Counted from the stretch's first letter, positions 23,588 through 35,236 are shown. The stretch is DNA of 64,000 nucleotides from Arctopsyche grandis (GCF_051622035.1 NC_135356.1:12882079-12946078), one strand, 5' to 3'. The notes: generated from the sequence alone by a model not told the origin. A program made the numbers and translations.

Positions 23588-26500
23588 GTAATATTTTGTT
23601 TAAATTGAAATAATTCAAACTTTAAACGAATAGGAAACTCAACAATAGTAATAACCGAACGTTTTTTCTGCTCTACATTATATGAATTTGCCATCATGAA
23701 CCAACAAGTATATTAAATTGAATATGATCAAACTTTGTGACAGGAGAATAATCAATGATTTATTATGTCTGTTTGGTGTACTCAGCGGAGTTATGGACTG
23801 TAGTGAATTAGTGGATCTCATAAATTTTCATATACCGGGGAGATTTACCAGATGCAACTATTTATTCCACATCAAAAATTATGCCACTAGTTTAGGGCTG
23901 CCATACGTCCCCGTTGACAGGGACATGTCCCAGTTTCGAGGTCTGTGTCCCGGTGTCCCAGTCCGAGAGTCATTTATCCCCGTCAATTTCAAAATTTAGA
24001 CATTTAAAAAAATTATTCAATTATTTTTTAATATGTATCGAACAAGACCTTTTGAACCAAGAAATCTCAGGATGCACTCTCTATACTGTGGTCCTAAAAG
24101 GAAAGACATTTACACGTCAAAAATTGTACCCACTTAATATCTAATATGGATACGCGCGCGCATATTGGCAACACTGACAACAACTGCCCACTGCCGGCCA
24201 CTGCCCAATTTCGCCAGCTGGCAACACCGACAATGACACTGACAAGTACGAAGCGCGCGCAGTTCGTTTACTGTCTGCTGATAATATCCGTTGTTTCTGT
24301 TTGTTTCTGATCGAAGAGGACTGATATTTTGATGTAAGTTTTTCAATACATAGATATATAATAATTTTCAATGATAGTAAATATCTAGGTAATCAAGCAA
24401 CCCAGGCATACAATAAACTGAAAAAACACATATACATTACGACGACACAAGTAGAAGCATTTGAAAAAGATGTAGAGAATTTTTACAACGTTGGAATTAA
24501 TTATTTGGCAAAGTGGTCAGTTCCACTGGCGAAATATGATGTTTTTTCATGGATGCTTCTCCATGAAGTACCCGAATGGGAACATGTTGAAAAAACTATT
24601 GCTTATTTAAGTGAAATGGGAATATTGTTCACGGATTCAATCTATGAGGAAGTAAAGTATATGAAGTCATTTATCGAAAATAAAAAAGCCGAAGAATGGA
24701 AAACGAAAGATGTGCATGATAAATGGTTATACTATTTCAAAAAAACTGAAGAGACAGAAAGAAAAGCTAATCTACTGAAAATGTGCCAATACTTGTTCGC
24801 CATCCCACCGCACAATGCACATGTTGAACGTGTGTTCTCATTAATTAAAACTCAATGGACAGATGAGCGCAATTCGCTTTCTATTGACACAGTAAAAAGC
24901 ATAATTCAATGTACTTTAAATTATAAAATGTCATGCATTGAATTCTATAATGATATAAAAGGGGAAAAAGAGTTACTTCAAAAAACGAAAACATCGGAAA
25001 AATATGATTGGGCAAAGAAGAGCGATGATAATGAAGTCACGGAAATCAGAGAAGAGTGAAGGCGATAGAAGAATAGGCTACTGTACATGAAATACAATGT
25101 TAATGTAAGGTTTCATTTAGTTAAATTTATTTGAATCGTCCAATTATCTATATTTATTTATTTTAGATTTGGTACAGACGCTTCCACAAAAAAAACCTAT
25201 TATCAATCTTTAAATTTTTCTTTCAATTCAATTTTTGTTTAGTTCCAATTACTTGTTGAAATGTTGTATATTTTTTTATAATACAGCTATGAATATCGAT
25301 AAAAATGTTTTGTTTTGTTTGTTTTTTTTTTTTTTTTTTAGGGGGTTGTCCCCGTCGGTGCTCTGACACTTATGGCAGCCCTACACTAGTTATAAAAAAA
25401 ATTCAACGTTACCCCGACTTCATAAACTGGGAAACGAATTTAGCCAAATTGATTCTTTTAATATTAGTAAATATAGTTTAAAAAAATTGTTACATCATCA
25501 TTATTCTAATTTATACAAATGCTAAATGCATTTTATTTTATTGTTTAAAACTCATAATTAGTTTTCTTTTCTTTTCTTATATTAATATTGTGTTTTTTTT
25601 GTTTTATTGTTCTATGTATTATTATTATGTATGTTCTATATTATTATTGTTCAATGGTCCTTGCGGCCGATTATAAAATAATAAAAAATAAAAATAAAAT
25701 AAAATGAAGTGATGAAATTAATTGCAATTGGCCAAATTAAGAATTAACTAGTGAGGGAGAATAATATAACTTCAATTATGTATTTTCAGAATTTTCAAAT
25801 GACAGATGTGCTGTAGGAAGCTCAACGGAGAATTCTCAACTTGCCGTCTTCTCCAGAACTTGCTACGAGTTTATCACAAGTAAAGGTGGCTCTTTCGACG
25901 ATGCTAGAAAGCATTGTATGCAACAAGGTGGTGATTTAGTAAACAATTTCCAGGTAAATATAAATGAGCTATAACGCAATAGTTGTTTATACTTAAGTTT
26001 GGATAGAATTTTAACTCACCTACCCATTAATTCTATGGCGCTGCGGCATACAAATTCTTGTATACTCAAACAATTCATATTATTTCAGGGTGCAACGTCT
26101 AGTTTTCTGCTGCAAGAGTTGGAGAGGGGTAAATCTCAGCTGAAAACCAATTTGGTATGGATCGGTGCACAAAAGGATGCCGGAATAGCGTCGCGAACAT
26201 GGAGATGGGTCAACGGTAAATCTACGCTTTAACATATTGTATCGATACAGATGGCTAAAGCTTGCAATACTCTCTTACATAGCTTTCCTCATCTGAAACG
26301 CCTTATTCTTATCTAATGTAAGCAATGTATAATTCAGGGGATACGGTGAACAAACCAGCCTGGGGGAAAAACCAACCGAACAATTACAACGGTGAACAGA
26401 ATTGTGTGGTGTTCGACGGAGGTAACGCATGGCAATGGAATGATGTCGGATGTAACCTCGACTATCTCCACTGGATATGTCAACACTGTGAGTGATACTA

Positions 26501-29500
26501 TATCGAATCCAATTGCTTTGTGATACTGCGCCACGTTTGCTGAATTTTGATGATTTTTGCGATTTTTAAATTGTTTGTACGATTTATGTTCAGTTGCTTG
26601 CGTGTATGTTTTGCAGACTGCGCTAATCTTGTTCGTGTATTTCGCATAAGAGTAGAAATGTGTGGTTTAAAATGTGGAAACGCATAATTTATTGAATATT
26701 TCAGCACCGGTGACGTGCGGCAGTCCTGATAAACTATTGAATACGACAATAGTTGGAAAGAATTATACTGTCGGAGCTAATATCGGCTATAAATGTCCAA
26801 TTGGACATATGCTCGTCGGAAATATAAACAGAACGTGCAGCGTTGAAGGATTTTGGACTGGGTTAGCACCCTCTTGCAAATGTAAGTTTTATTGAATTTG
26901 ATTTTTACTATTTTTGTATATCATTTTAAGTGGTCTCCGTCACGGGCCCGAATGAGAAACGCCCGAAAACGCAAATATCGGACGGCAAAGATCGAAAATC
27001 GAAAGATCTTAAGTCGAAAGATCAAAAAAAGGGTGCATGGTAAACGGTACATACTCACTTAATTTGCGCGAGCAGGATACAACAGGAACAAGAGGAACGG
27101 GCTTTTCCTCCCGTATTAATGTGCGCGCGCAGAATACGGGAGGAAAAGCCTGTTCCTCTTTTTCCGGTTTTATCCTGCTCGCGCAAATTAAGTGAGTATA
27201 TGTTTACGCGTCGTCAACGGGAATTGAATGCGTTATTGTGGCATTACTACTAAAATACAGATTAAATATCCTTAAGAGGGCTGTACACCCGAAACATTAA
27301 TTTTGTTGCCATTCCTTTCTTCGATATATGTATATATTGAGTGAATGCGACAGTTGCGCTTCGACCAGATAGTACGTATTTTAAATCGATAAAATCGAGG
27401 TTTCGTATTCTCCTATTTTCCCCTCCGAAACTGGACCAATTTAAAAAAAAATTTCATCATCGGTACGAAAAAGATATTTTCTATGCACCTGTGTGCGTAT
27501 TTTTTTCAAAATCGACCGTTAAATAAGCACGCTGGACTCTTTTCGTGGGTGTAAAAAAGAGGCGATTTTATAGATTTTTGGCGGCCCTAGCTCCTATAAA
27601 AAATAACTAATCAAAAAAATAAAACGATAGATGCATCTCAATGGTGGATATCCATAGCATATTAAAAAATAATTTCTCTAGTGCCATAATTGAGGAAGGG
27701 AGAAGTGTAATACGTTTGTATGGACAAGGCACTGGTGTCCAGCCCTCTTAAGCTGTGAGGTTTTTTTTTTAAAGAAACTCTTTTTAATAAAATAAAATTA
27801 GTATTTTTTATAAATCTAAATAAACTTCCCAATAGTCAATTGTCAATGTATTATTTTTCTTGAAAATATTATTAATATCACTGCACTTTTGTTATTCACA
27901 TTATTTTATAAAAAGTGTTCTCGGGCTGCAGATTAAACAAGGTTGGCTTAAAAACCTTAATTTTTCAAAATACAAAGCAAAACTTTTTACTAATATTGCC
28001 AAATATATATTTATATATTCCAGATGTTGATTGCGGATCACTGGTCCCCATGGAAAATGGTACTATAACGTTCGCAGAAAACCGAACGACACATGATGCC
28101 ATCGCAGAGTTTCAGTGCAAGCAAAACTACACTCTGATCGGGAACAGAGAACGTCAATGCGGAAACAACGGAAAGTGGTCTGGCGAATCTCCAAGGTGCT
28201 TGTTCGATTGGTGTCCGAGTCCACCAGCGGTGTCCGGGGCTACGGTGTCCGTTGACGGTAACAAAGCTGGTTCTATCGCAACGTATGCGTGCTATCCGGG
28301 ATTCATTCTGTTCGGTCAACCGGTGAGCGCCAATATTACACATTTATTTACCGTTGAATTCGATCCAAGACTTCCAGAGCTGATTATTGAAAATTGCTAT
28401 TTCAGAACGTCGAATGCACACTGGGTGGAACTTGGTCCGGAGTCACGCCATCGTGCAAATACGTCGATTGCGGCACTCCGGCTCATATAGACCACGGAAG
28501 TTTCAAACTCCTCAACGGCACGACGACGCATGGCAGTGTCGCTCAGTATACCTGCGATGAGGACCATTGGATTCTCGGAGATGAAATGCTGATTTGCAAC
28601 AGGGATGGAAAGTGGTCTCACGACACTCCGTCTTGCGATCGTCAGTATTACTTAACAATCATTAATCATATGAAACTTACTTGTTTCCGGGAATTTGCGG
28701 ACATTCTTACGACCACTTTTTTTTATCACCGAGTGAATTAATTTGGTTTATTTGTGAATGTTTCAGTCATCACTTGCGAGGAACCGCAAGGACCAGCAGG
28801 TGGTTATGTGGTTGGATACGATCTGAACGTTCACTCCACTATTGAATATCACTGTGAGGCCGGTCACAAGTTGGTCGGCGAAAGTGTATTCACTTGTAAA
28901 AGTAACGGCGACTGGTCTGGCGAACCTCCCGTATGCGAATGTAATGTCTCACATACAATACATAATCAGTAATGCACCATTTATGTATGAAATTAATATA
29001 TAACGCTTTTGCAGATGTTGACTGCGGAAAAATTCCACCGATGCTGTACGGAGTCGCCGAATATATCAACGGAACCACTCATCTCGGAAGTCTCATCAAA
29101 TATTCGTGCTCGCACAGTTACAGACTGGTCGGGCCTCATGTTAGAGTCTGCCAGGAGAACTTTCAATGGAGTAATTCGTCGCCGAAATGTGAAGGTATGC
29201 CCCATATTTTTGTACCATTTCTGAATCTGGACATTTTCCACTCGTACTTATATCTGAGCTAAGATCAAATTAAAGTTGTGGTATCTAATCAAGATGCTAA
29301 ACTGGTGACGTGATATCTGGTGAATCTAATATCTGTTAAACTGGTGACGAACACCGATACGGATATCTGTAAACAATCGACGAGGTGGTTGTCAACGTCC
29401 GGATGCGAACAAGGCATTAGATGAAGAAGAAGAAGTAAAAATTAAAGTTCTATATAATCTATATGTTAAGCTGGTGACGTAATATTAAAGTAAATATGTA

Positions 29501-32500
29501 TATTGTAAGATGTCATTTAAGAAAGTTGGAACATGTTTTAAAAATCTTGGAAGATAGGATGTCGAAGAGGATCCTCTTCGGAAAACTTTAGGGTAAAGTA
29601 AAAGGACAGTAGGATGACCTAGAAAGAACTGGAAAATGTTAGACGAGCTTAGCCACTGTTAGATAATCAACACTGTTAACCAAATGTTAGATTAGCTAGC
29701 AGTATACATATTAGCTAATTAAGCTAGGTTAAGCCGACTGAGAGATTCCGGGTTCGAATCCTAGGTTAGACTTCGATTGACAAAAAACATAAGATTTTAT
29801 TTTATTATTTTTATTTTTATTTAATTTATACCAGGAAGGCCTAACAGGTAAACCCAATGCGCCTTCCTGGCCAAAGACAATTATATATACATACATATAT
29901 GTACACCATCCATATATACACAAATACTTACACGTATACACAAATACACATACATACATACATAAATATAAAAATACACATATATACGGGTCTACCTCAC
30001 GGGACCGAAAGTGAAAGTGACCAAAGATCGAAAATCGAAAGATCTTTCGATTTTCTTAAAGAAAGAAAGAAAAAGGGTCTCTCTCCCCGTCGTACATACT
30101 CACTTAATGTGCGCGAGCAGGATAGAACAGGAACAAGAGGAACAGGCTTTTCCTCCCGTATTCTGCGCGCGCACGTTAAACAAGGCTGTATGACAAAAAG
30201 AGAGATAATTTCACCGCATGCCACTCATATATATTATATATACATAGTACCCTTTAGCATGCACTTTTTTTTTTGATCTTTCGACTTAAGATCTTTCGAT
30301 TTTCGATCTTTGCCTTCCGATATTTGCGTTTTCGGGCGTTTCACTTTCGGTCCCGTGAGGGAAACCGCGAAATATGTAGCTAGAAGAAGAAAGATGTATG
30401 ATTTGAAGTATTTCTGCAATCAGATTTGGATATTTGTGACATCCAAGTCGATCGTTTCCTATCAGAGTTTGCCAATTTTTCTGACTTAAATATCGAAACA
30501 GATATTGACTCATTATTGTCACCAATAGGATTTCAACTGATAATTAATTATATGTATATATTAGCCAGCAGCATAGCTCGGACGTTAAGCTTCTGCTTAC
30601 CGTCAAGAAGGTGCCGGGTTCTATCCCTGAATGAAAATGAATTTTTCAGAGTATGCTGTTGGTCAGACCTGGATTTGTGACTCCAGGTTGATCGTTTCCT
30701 ATCAGAGTTTGCCAATTTTCTCTGATTTCATTGTTGAAACGGTTCCCGGAAAAAAAAATTGGCTAAAAATCCTTCCTACCTACTATGTCACCACTATTTG
30801 AAAAATTTGATTGATGTACAATAAAAATTTATGTACAATTCATAGATGTCTCGTTAATTTGCGAGTTTTTTCAGTGTCTCGCAATTCAACGACTTATAAT
30901 AAAAATGCTGTATTTGTATTTGTAATTGGCCAGGAAGGCGCATTGGGATTTACCTGTAAGGCCTTCCTGGTATATATGTAAAATAAAATAAAAAATAAAA
31001 TAAAATAAAATATTGTTCACGTTTAGCCACAGTGTCAATTAAATTTCCGGTTTGCTAAAAATATATCCATAAAAATTACAGAAATAAGGTGTCCAGAGCC
31101 AATCGTCGCCGAGCACAGCATACTATCGGTGACCGGCAACGACAGAATGTATGGACGCACTCTGATTCGAACCGTAGAATCAAGCTTCAGCGGAATGACC
31201 ACATACAAAATCGGAGCTTTATCCAAGTATCGATGCGAACGAGGCTATGTTATCGTCGGCGAGAGTCTATCCACGTGCGAAGATAACGGAATGTGGAGCG
31301 GAGATACGCCTCGTTGTCAATGTACGTACATACAATACAAATGTGCACATGTAGCTGAACTCTTCAGCTCAACTCTGCTTACTTACAATAGAATCTAACA
31401 TTTGACTGTGCTTTTAGACGTCGATTGCGGAGAGCCGGGAACCATCGTCCATGGAAAAGTCACCCTCGCTACGAACGCTACGTATTACGGAGCAGCGGCG
31501 CTCTACGAGTGCGATAAAAATTGGCAATTGGACGGAGTTTCGCGTCGATTGTGCCAAGACAATGGCACTTGGAGTTCGGAAATTCCAGCATGTAAAGGTA
31601 TACATATTAAATTTATATCAATGGAAAGTCTGAGCGAAATGTGAAAAATATGATGATTTGATTTTGATTTTTAAATGCTTTTTATTATTACGAAATTATG
31701 TTCACAATACATCTTATATCTATTCTAATAGCTACTGATCTACTGATCATTTTCTATTTTACAATTTAATTTAATTTGGTTAGTAATCATTGTATTATAT
31801 TATTCTAATGTTAATCTACAGCATAATAGGAAAAAGAGCTCAAAAACCTATTTACAATCCTTATAAATGCTCATAATACATGTAATACATAATATTAATT
31901 AAAGACTCTCTAAAGTCGATGATCTAAAGCAGATTGTGTTTAGGTAAGTATGATGATTTCACAATAATGTTTGATTGTAGAAATAACTTGCGGCGATCCA
32001 TCAGTTATTGATCAGCAGCAATACGCTGGGTTGACTGTACTAGTGTCGACCAGAAGCGTTACTGGAACAGCTGCATACCAATGTGACAAAGGATTTGTGA
32101 TGCAGGGCAACAAAACCAGAGTTTGTCTGGCCAAAGGAGCGTGGAGCGGCATACAGCCGCACTGTCAACGTAAAACTGATCCATCAAAAGAATTATTTCC
32201 ATACGTTTCCTTAGTCATTTCTAATTTATGTGTCGAATGTTTTCAGCCATCGATTGCAAACACCCTGGAACGATCGAGAATGGTCGAGTTATAATTACCA
32301 ACGGGTCTACGTTGTACGGCAGCGGTGTTGAATATCACTGCATACCACATTTCCAGAGAGTGGGTCCGTACCTTCGCAAGTGTATGGACAATGGATTGTG
32401 GTCCGGCGAGGAGCCAACCTGCGAGATCATGTCGAACGAAACACAAAATTCGAGCAACTTGGCCATGAACGTCGGAATCGGATGTGGAGTTTTATTGTTC

Positions 32501-33691
32501 CTTTTGATTTTATTGGGAATCGTTTATTTGAGATTGTAAGTGTATTAAAACTTGATTTTACAAGCCATCACTATAAGTTTAACAACCGAATTAAAAAAAC
32601 AATAAAAAATTTATGGTTCTGAAGTGAACAAAATTATGAAATAAAATTTCATATATACTATTTCGCTTCCGCAATATCTTGAATACCATCTAGCATCTCT
32701 ATTGTTCATTTCTGACTGATGGTTTCGATATGTTTCCTGCTCATTGCATCTTTTCACTATGTAGTTTCCAAATATTTTGTATCTGTAGTTGTATTCTTGA
32801 GGAATTCTGCAGCTTTTTGTTTGGTCGTTGAGCTTCATTCATTATTTATTTGAATTTGGTCAGTTCCATTTTTCAAGGATCTGCGTGTTCCTCTTCTTCT
32901 TTCCACACTCATGACTACAACCAATATTTCAAGATATCTTTTCCTTAACATGAAACGTGACCGAGAGATTATGGAAAGTCTATCTTCAACTTCGACCTTT
33001 CCAAGGACAGAGATGTTGGAGCAATTGACTTCAACACTTTATATTCTGTCTTCTTCTACCTTAACTGCCCATAATTCGACAGTAAAGATAGTAAATTTGA
33101 TGCATCTATATTTAAAACGTATATGTATGTATGTATTTTTATGCTTTGAAGATGTTCATTGAATCTTATGTAGCATCTTAGAGAAGCTTTCGTTAAACCT
33201 AAGTTTAACAAAATATATGTAGAATCAAACCTAACCCAACACATTCTGTAAAAAACCGATTCAAATTCATAAAAGTATTTCCATTGTGTTTGTTATCGTA
33301 ATTACATATATAGTAATCGAGTTCCGCTGTGTTAAATGTTGAAAATATCCATACGCGTGTAATAAAATTTTACTTTTGCGTTTTTAGGAGGAAAGCTATG
33401 CCTGTTAAAAACACAGAAAACATTGAAGGTGCTGAAAGGAAAGAAGATCAGAATGCAGCTGTGATGAGCTACGCATCGTTGCACGACGGCACAAATGGAA
33501 TTAGAGGAAATCACATATACGACCACGTTCAGGATAACGTCTATGATGCACCATACGGTGATCATTTGACGGATAATCATACATATAACCAAAGTCAGAG
33601 TGGAGACTCAGATACCACGTATGAGCCGGAGCCACAAACAGGCTACGGTCCCAACGCTGTAGTAACAATAAACGGGGTGGCTGTGCGTTGA
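22533..33691 (+). CDS. fw: furrowed-like selectin-family receptor (Sushi / fucolectin F5/8C / C-type lectin / Sushi array / TM)
   Basis: Single-pass surface receptor, coded by 17 exons read by eye: 22533-22709, 22786-22995, 23204-23299, 23465-23587, 25790-25953, 26089-26215, 26338-26487, 26705-26881, 28024-28322, 28406-28640, 28767-28940, 29015-29194, 31082-31321, 31418-31597, 31981-32169, 32247-32535, 33388-33691. All junctions are GT-AG and phases agree, giving about 1103 residues without a stop. Domain order is Sushi, fucolectin-type F5/8C, C-type lectin, ten Sushi, transmembrane helix, tyrosine-rich tail ending VAVR-stop. This is the architecture I know for Drosophila furrowed, a selectin-like adhesion protein acting with Frizzled in planar polarity and in eye and bristle development; that role is inferred by family. 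The signal peptide lies upstream (candidate exon at 17682). Introns carry several transposons. An AATAAA follows at about 33960. Exon calls are strong; the symbol rests on domain order. Confidence 0.85.
23893..25383 (+). mobile_element. hAT transposon, 1491 bp, in a furrowed intron
   Basis: The ends TAGGGCTGCCATACGTCCCC and TTATGGCAGCCCTA are inverted, flanked by perfect CACTAGTT repeats at 23885-23892 and 25384-25391. It lies between the fucolectin and lectin exons, in the same orientation as the gene. It carries the transposase C-terminal third; the BED finger and catalytic core are missing, so it is non-autonomous. Confidence 0.88.
24400..25059 (+). pseudogene. hAT transposase, C-terminal fragment
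   Basis: The open frame runs from about 24400 (NQATQAYNKLKKHIYI) to the stop at 25057-25059. The C-terminal dimerisation block reads LFAIPPHNAHVERVFSLIKT, then TDERNSLSIDTVK, the conserved hAT C-terminal region. The frame is uninterrupted for about 220 residues, so the insertion is fairly young. The catalytic DDE core is absent, hence no active transposase. Confidence 0.85.
25384..25789. repeat. intron remainder with a LINE-like AT tail
   Basis: TCAATGGTCCTTGCGGCCGA at about 25650, followed by AATAATAAAAAATAAAAAT to 25707, looks like a non-LTR retrotransposon 3' tail. No exon is seen before the acceptor at 25789. Confidence 0.4.
25790..26487 (+). CDS. fw: furrowed-like exons 5-7: C-type lectin domain
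   Basis: Three exons (25790-25953, 26089-26215, 26338-26487) make one C-type lectin domain of about 145 residues. Landmarks in order are RTCYEF, KHCMQQGGDLV, LVWIGAQKDAG, WRWVNG, QPNNYNGEQNCVVF, WQWNDVGC and HWICQ. The WND calcium-site motif is present. The sugar-specificity triplet reads QPN, between the mannose-type EPN and galactose-type QPD, so sugar choice cannot be predicted. The cysteines expected for the two conserved disulphides are in place. A 2.2-kb intron upstream of this block carries a hAT transposon. Confidence 0.88.
26705..32430 (+). CDS. fw: furrowed-like exons 8-16: ten consecutive Sushi (CCP) domains
   Basis: Ten Sushi modules follow the lectin domain. Starts read VTCGSPD, DCGSLVP, WCPSPPA, DCGTPAH, ITCEEPQ, DCGKIPP, RCPEPIV, DCGEPGT, ITCGDPS and DCKHPGT. 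Each has the four cysteines and a W-G or W-S turn near its end. Most modules are single exons bounded by phase-1 introns, the usual modular arrangement. The exception is the exon pair 28024-28322 and 28406-28640: the first holds one whole module plus half of the next, and the 83-bp intron interrupts the fourth Sushi domain in phase 0. Likely role is a stalk or binding rod that projects the lectin domain; inferred from family. Confidence 0.88.
26931..27201. mobile_element. foldback element, right arm truncated
   Basis: TGGTCTCCGTCACGGGCCCG starts the left arm. The right arm stops at TTAAGTGAGTATATG, about 130 bases short. A Helitron-like end (ACGGGAATTGAATGCG) follows at 27219. Confidence 0.75.
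27219..27255. mobile_element. Helitron-like terminal fragment
   Basis: AACGGGAATTGAATGCGTTA followed by TTGTGGCATT matches sequences at 48880 and 62088, where a CGCATGCCGGGTT hairpin follows. Short and one-ended, so the family call is tentative. Confidence 0.4.
27276..27747. mobile_element. TTAA-flanked piggyBac-like MITE, 472 bp, in a furrowed intron
   Basis: TTAA lies at 27272-27275 and 27748-27751. The ends are GAGGGCTGTACACC and GGTGTCCAGCCCTC, a near-perfect 14-base inverted repeat. It is in the opposite orientation to the copy at 11179. Confidence 0.85.
29795..29890 (-). mobile_element. solo SINE/LINE 3' tail in a furrowed intron
   Basis: The CCAGGAAGGC ... GCGCCTTCCTGG hairpin with a T-rich run on its left is the inverted tail of the SINE family. 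Just upstream, GATTCCGGGTTCGAATCCTA at 29745 has a good tRNA B box, but no complete tRNA or A box at the right spacing. Confidence 0.5.
29987..30367. mobile_element. chimeric foldback element in a furrowed intron
   Basis: Outer arms CGGGTCTACCTCACGGGACC and CGGTCCCGTGAGGGAAACCG are foldback type. The centre (CTCTCTCCCCGTCGTACATA ... GAGATAATTTCACCGCATGC) is shared with the CAGTG-ended element at 42768. The copy thus joins two families. Confidence 0.7.
30420..30520 (+). mobile_element. partial SINE body
   Basis: GTCGATCGTTTCCTATCAGA and GTTTGCCAATTTTTCTGACT match the SINE body. It lacks the tRNA head and stands 40 bases before a full copy. Confidence 0.5.
30562..31012 (+). mobile_element. tRNA-derived SINE, copy B, in a furrowed intron
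   Basis: Starts TAGCCAGCAGCATAGCTCGG, B-box-like GGTTCTATCCC, body GATCGTTTCCTATCAGAGTT, hairpin tail CCAGGAAGGC...GCCTTCCTGG, then AAATAAAATA repeats to about 31012. It is the most complete copy at the 3' end and stops about 70 bases before the exon at 31082. Confidence 0.85.
31655..31948 (-). mobile_element. Jockey-like LINE 3' end in a furrowed intron
   Basis: Inverted relative to the gene: TTTTTAAATGCTTTTTATTA at the left, GCAGATTGTGTTTAGGTAAG at the right. It makes up most of the 383-bp intron between the exons ending 31597 and starting 31981. Confidence 0.75.
32431..33691 (+). CDS. fw: furrowed-like transmembrane helix and cytoplasmic tail
   Basis: After the last Sushi cysteine a short linker (MSNETQNSSN) leads to a hydrophobic helix, VGIGCGVLLFLLILLGIVYL, near the end of exon 32247-32535, followed by arginine. 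The last exon, 33388-33691, codes about 100 tail residues rich in tyrosine: IYDHV, NVYDAPY, HTYNQS, DTTYEPE and TGYGPN. Such motifs can serve SH2 or PTB binding or endocytosis, but no partner can be named from sequence. The gene stops at 33689-33691. Confidence 0.85.
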
Positions 33692-34770
33692 GACAACAAT
33701 TTACAGCCTCAGAAGTCTGATTGTAATTTTAAATCGTATCCCAAAGTAAATTTTTATATTTAGAGTGTTTATACGATGTTTTTGTACATTCGTTTTCCTC
33801 CTGTATGTTTTTTTTTTTTTTTTATATTATGCATGTATTTATAAATCTATAAATATTTGTCTCCTTGATTTTTGTAAGATATCTGTAAGGTTTTTTTATG
33901 TGATTGTAAAACATCTCATATTTGATTTTTTTCTTATTAGATAGAAATGTTTATGTTTTAAATAAAATAAAAAAATATTACAATGTAAGTAATATACTAA
34001 TGATTCTTTTTTTTACATACCTCCTTTACGTTTCACTTACGATTACAATTCAGGAAAAAGTTTGCCTCTTATCCGATCGTTTTCATACTTTGCCATATTG
34101 CTCATTTTGGTCATCAATACAAGTAAATGAATCCTCCGCCATTACGATAGAGATAAAATATCGTTTAAGAAGCGAAACAAGTCCGAATATTTTTAAAATC
34201 GGTGACAGTTGGTAGTCATTAATTTTATACATAGATGACGGTAGTAAAATAAAATTATTGGCATTTTTATTCAAAATAATAATTTTATATACAAATTATG
34301 TATAGAAGAGGTATGTTTTTAAAAACTGTTTTGCACATTTTATGATGAATCACTCCCATAATTTATATGTAGTTATATAATGGACATTGGTCCATAATTT
34401 ATTCTAAATGGACACTGGTCCATTTAGAATAAATTAACAATTTATTCTAAACGGACCACAGTGAAAAATATATGGAATAGTCCTCGTGCTATTTTACATT
34501 TGTAATTTCACCAATTAAAATAAAACAAATGGATTAATTTTCGAAGGTATCTGGAACTGATACAAAGTAGCGCATATGTGGCGATTTGATTTAAGTCTTT
34601 AGTTTTTAAATTAATTTTTTAATATTTTTATAAATAACTACCTGCAACTTACAAAATGTACCGTCTTGCCGAATTTATCAAATATCGGACCTCTCCTAAA
34701 TTTGGCCTAAAAATGAGATAAAGACAAAAATACCGCGGGTATCGATCTGCCTAAATTGGGAATTGGAGAG
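33692..34770 (+). other. 3' UTR and spacer after the furrowed-like gene
   Basis: The 3' UTR probably runs to about 33985, with AATAAA at 33960. Beyond that the sequence is AT-rich, with a short inverted repeat of TGGACANTGGTCCATAATTT and TTTAGAATAAATT at 34380-34455. No gene seen. Confidence 0.4.
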
Positions 34771-34970
34771 TTAGGGTGAAAACACACAAAGTGGGACGTG
34801 GGAGATGTTTTTTTATATGCTTGACAGTAATCAATAACGGTGAATTCCATATTTGAAGAAATGTATATGCAAACACATGCAACCTTCCAAAAATATTCAT
34901 TCTGCCCGTGCACAGTGGGAAGCCTAGGACACATGACGTACCATGCCACTCTGTGTGTTTTCACTCTTAC
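34771..34970. mobile_element. TIR MITE, 'GTGTTTTCGTCC' family, about 200 bp
   Basis: The ends TTAGGGTGAAAACACACAAA and CTGTGTGTTTTCACTCTTAC are inverted. It contains the family core GGTGAATTCCATATTTGAAG. Confidence 0.7.
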
Positions 34971-34999
34971 GTTCGTTAGTAATTTTTGTAAATGGATTA

Positions 35000-35192
35000 T
35001 TGCGCAAATTGCGAACGTGCGCACGACAATCGTTGCCACAAAAATCACGAATACGGAATATATGGCACTCGAGTTCTCGTTAGTACAATTTATTAAGCTT
35101 TCGATTGATGGAGTTTTTGGGTGCCAGATGATACGTTATCGAGATTTTAGTGACGTGCACGAGATCGCTTTTTGCGGAATAATCACCGAACC
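35000..35192. mobile_element. partial element of the 'GGTTCGGTGATTATTCCGC' family
   Basis: The right end GCGGAATAATCACCGAACC is the inverted form of the starts at 55504 and 56294. The interior CACTCGAGTTCTCGTTAGTA is also shared with 56395 and 58553. Confidence 0.6.
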
Positions 35193-35236
35193 AGTAATTT
35201 TACATTTAAATACATATATGTATTATTAATTATTAT

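Noticed and set aside
28038-29241. Minus-strand frames of 62-101 codons across the Sushi exons
   Set aside because: Antisense shadows of the Sushi-coding exons.
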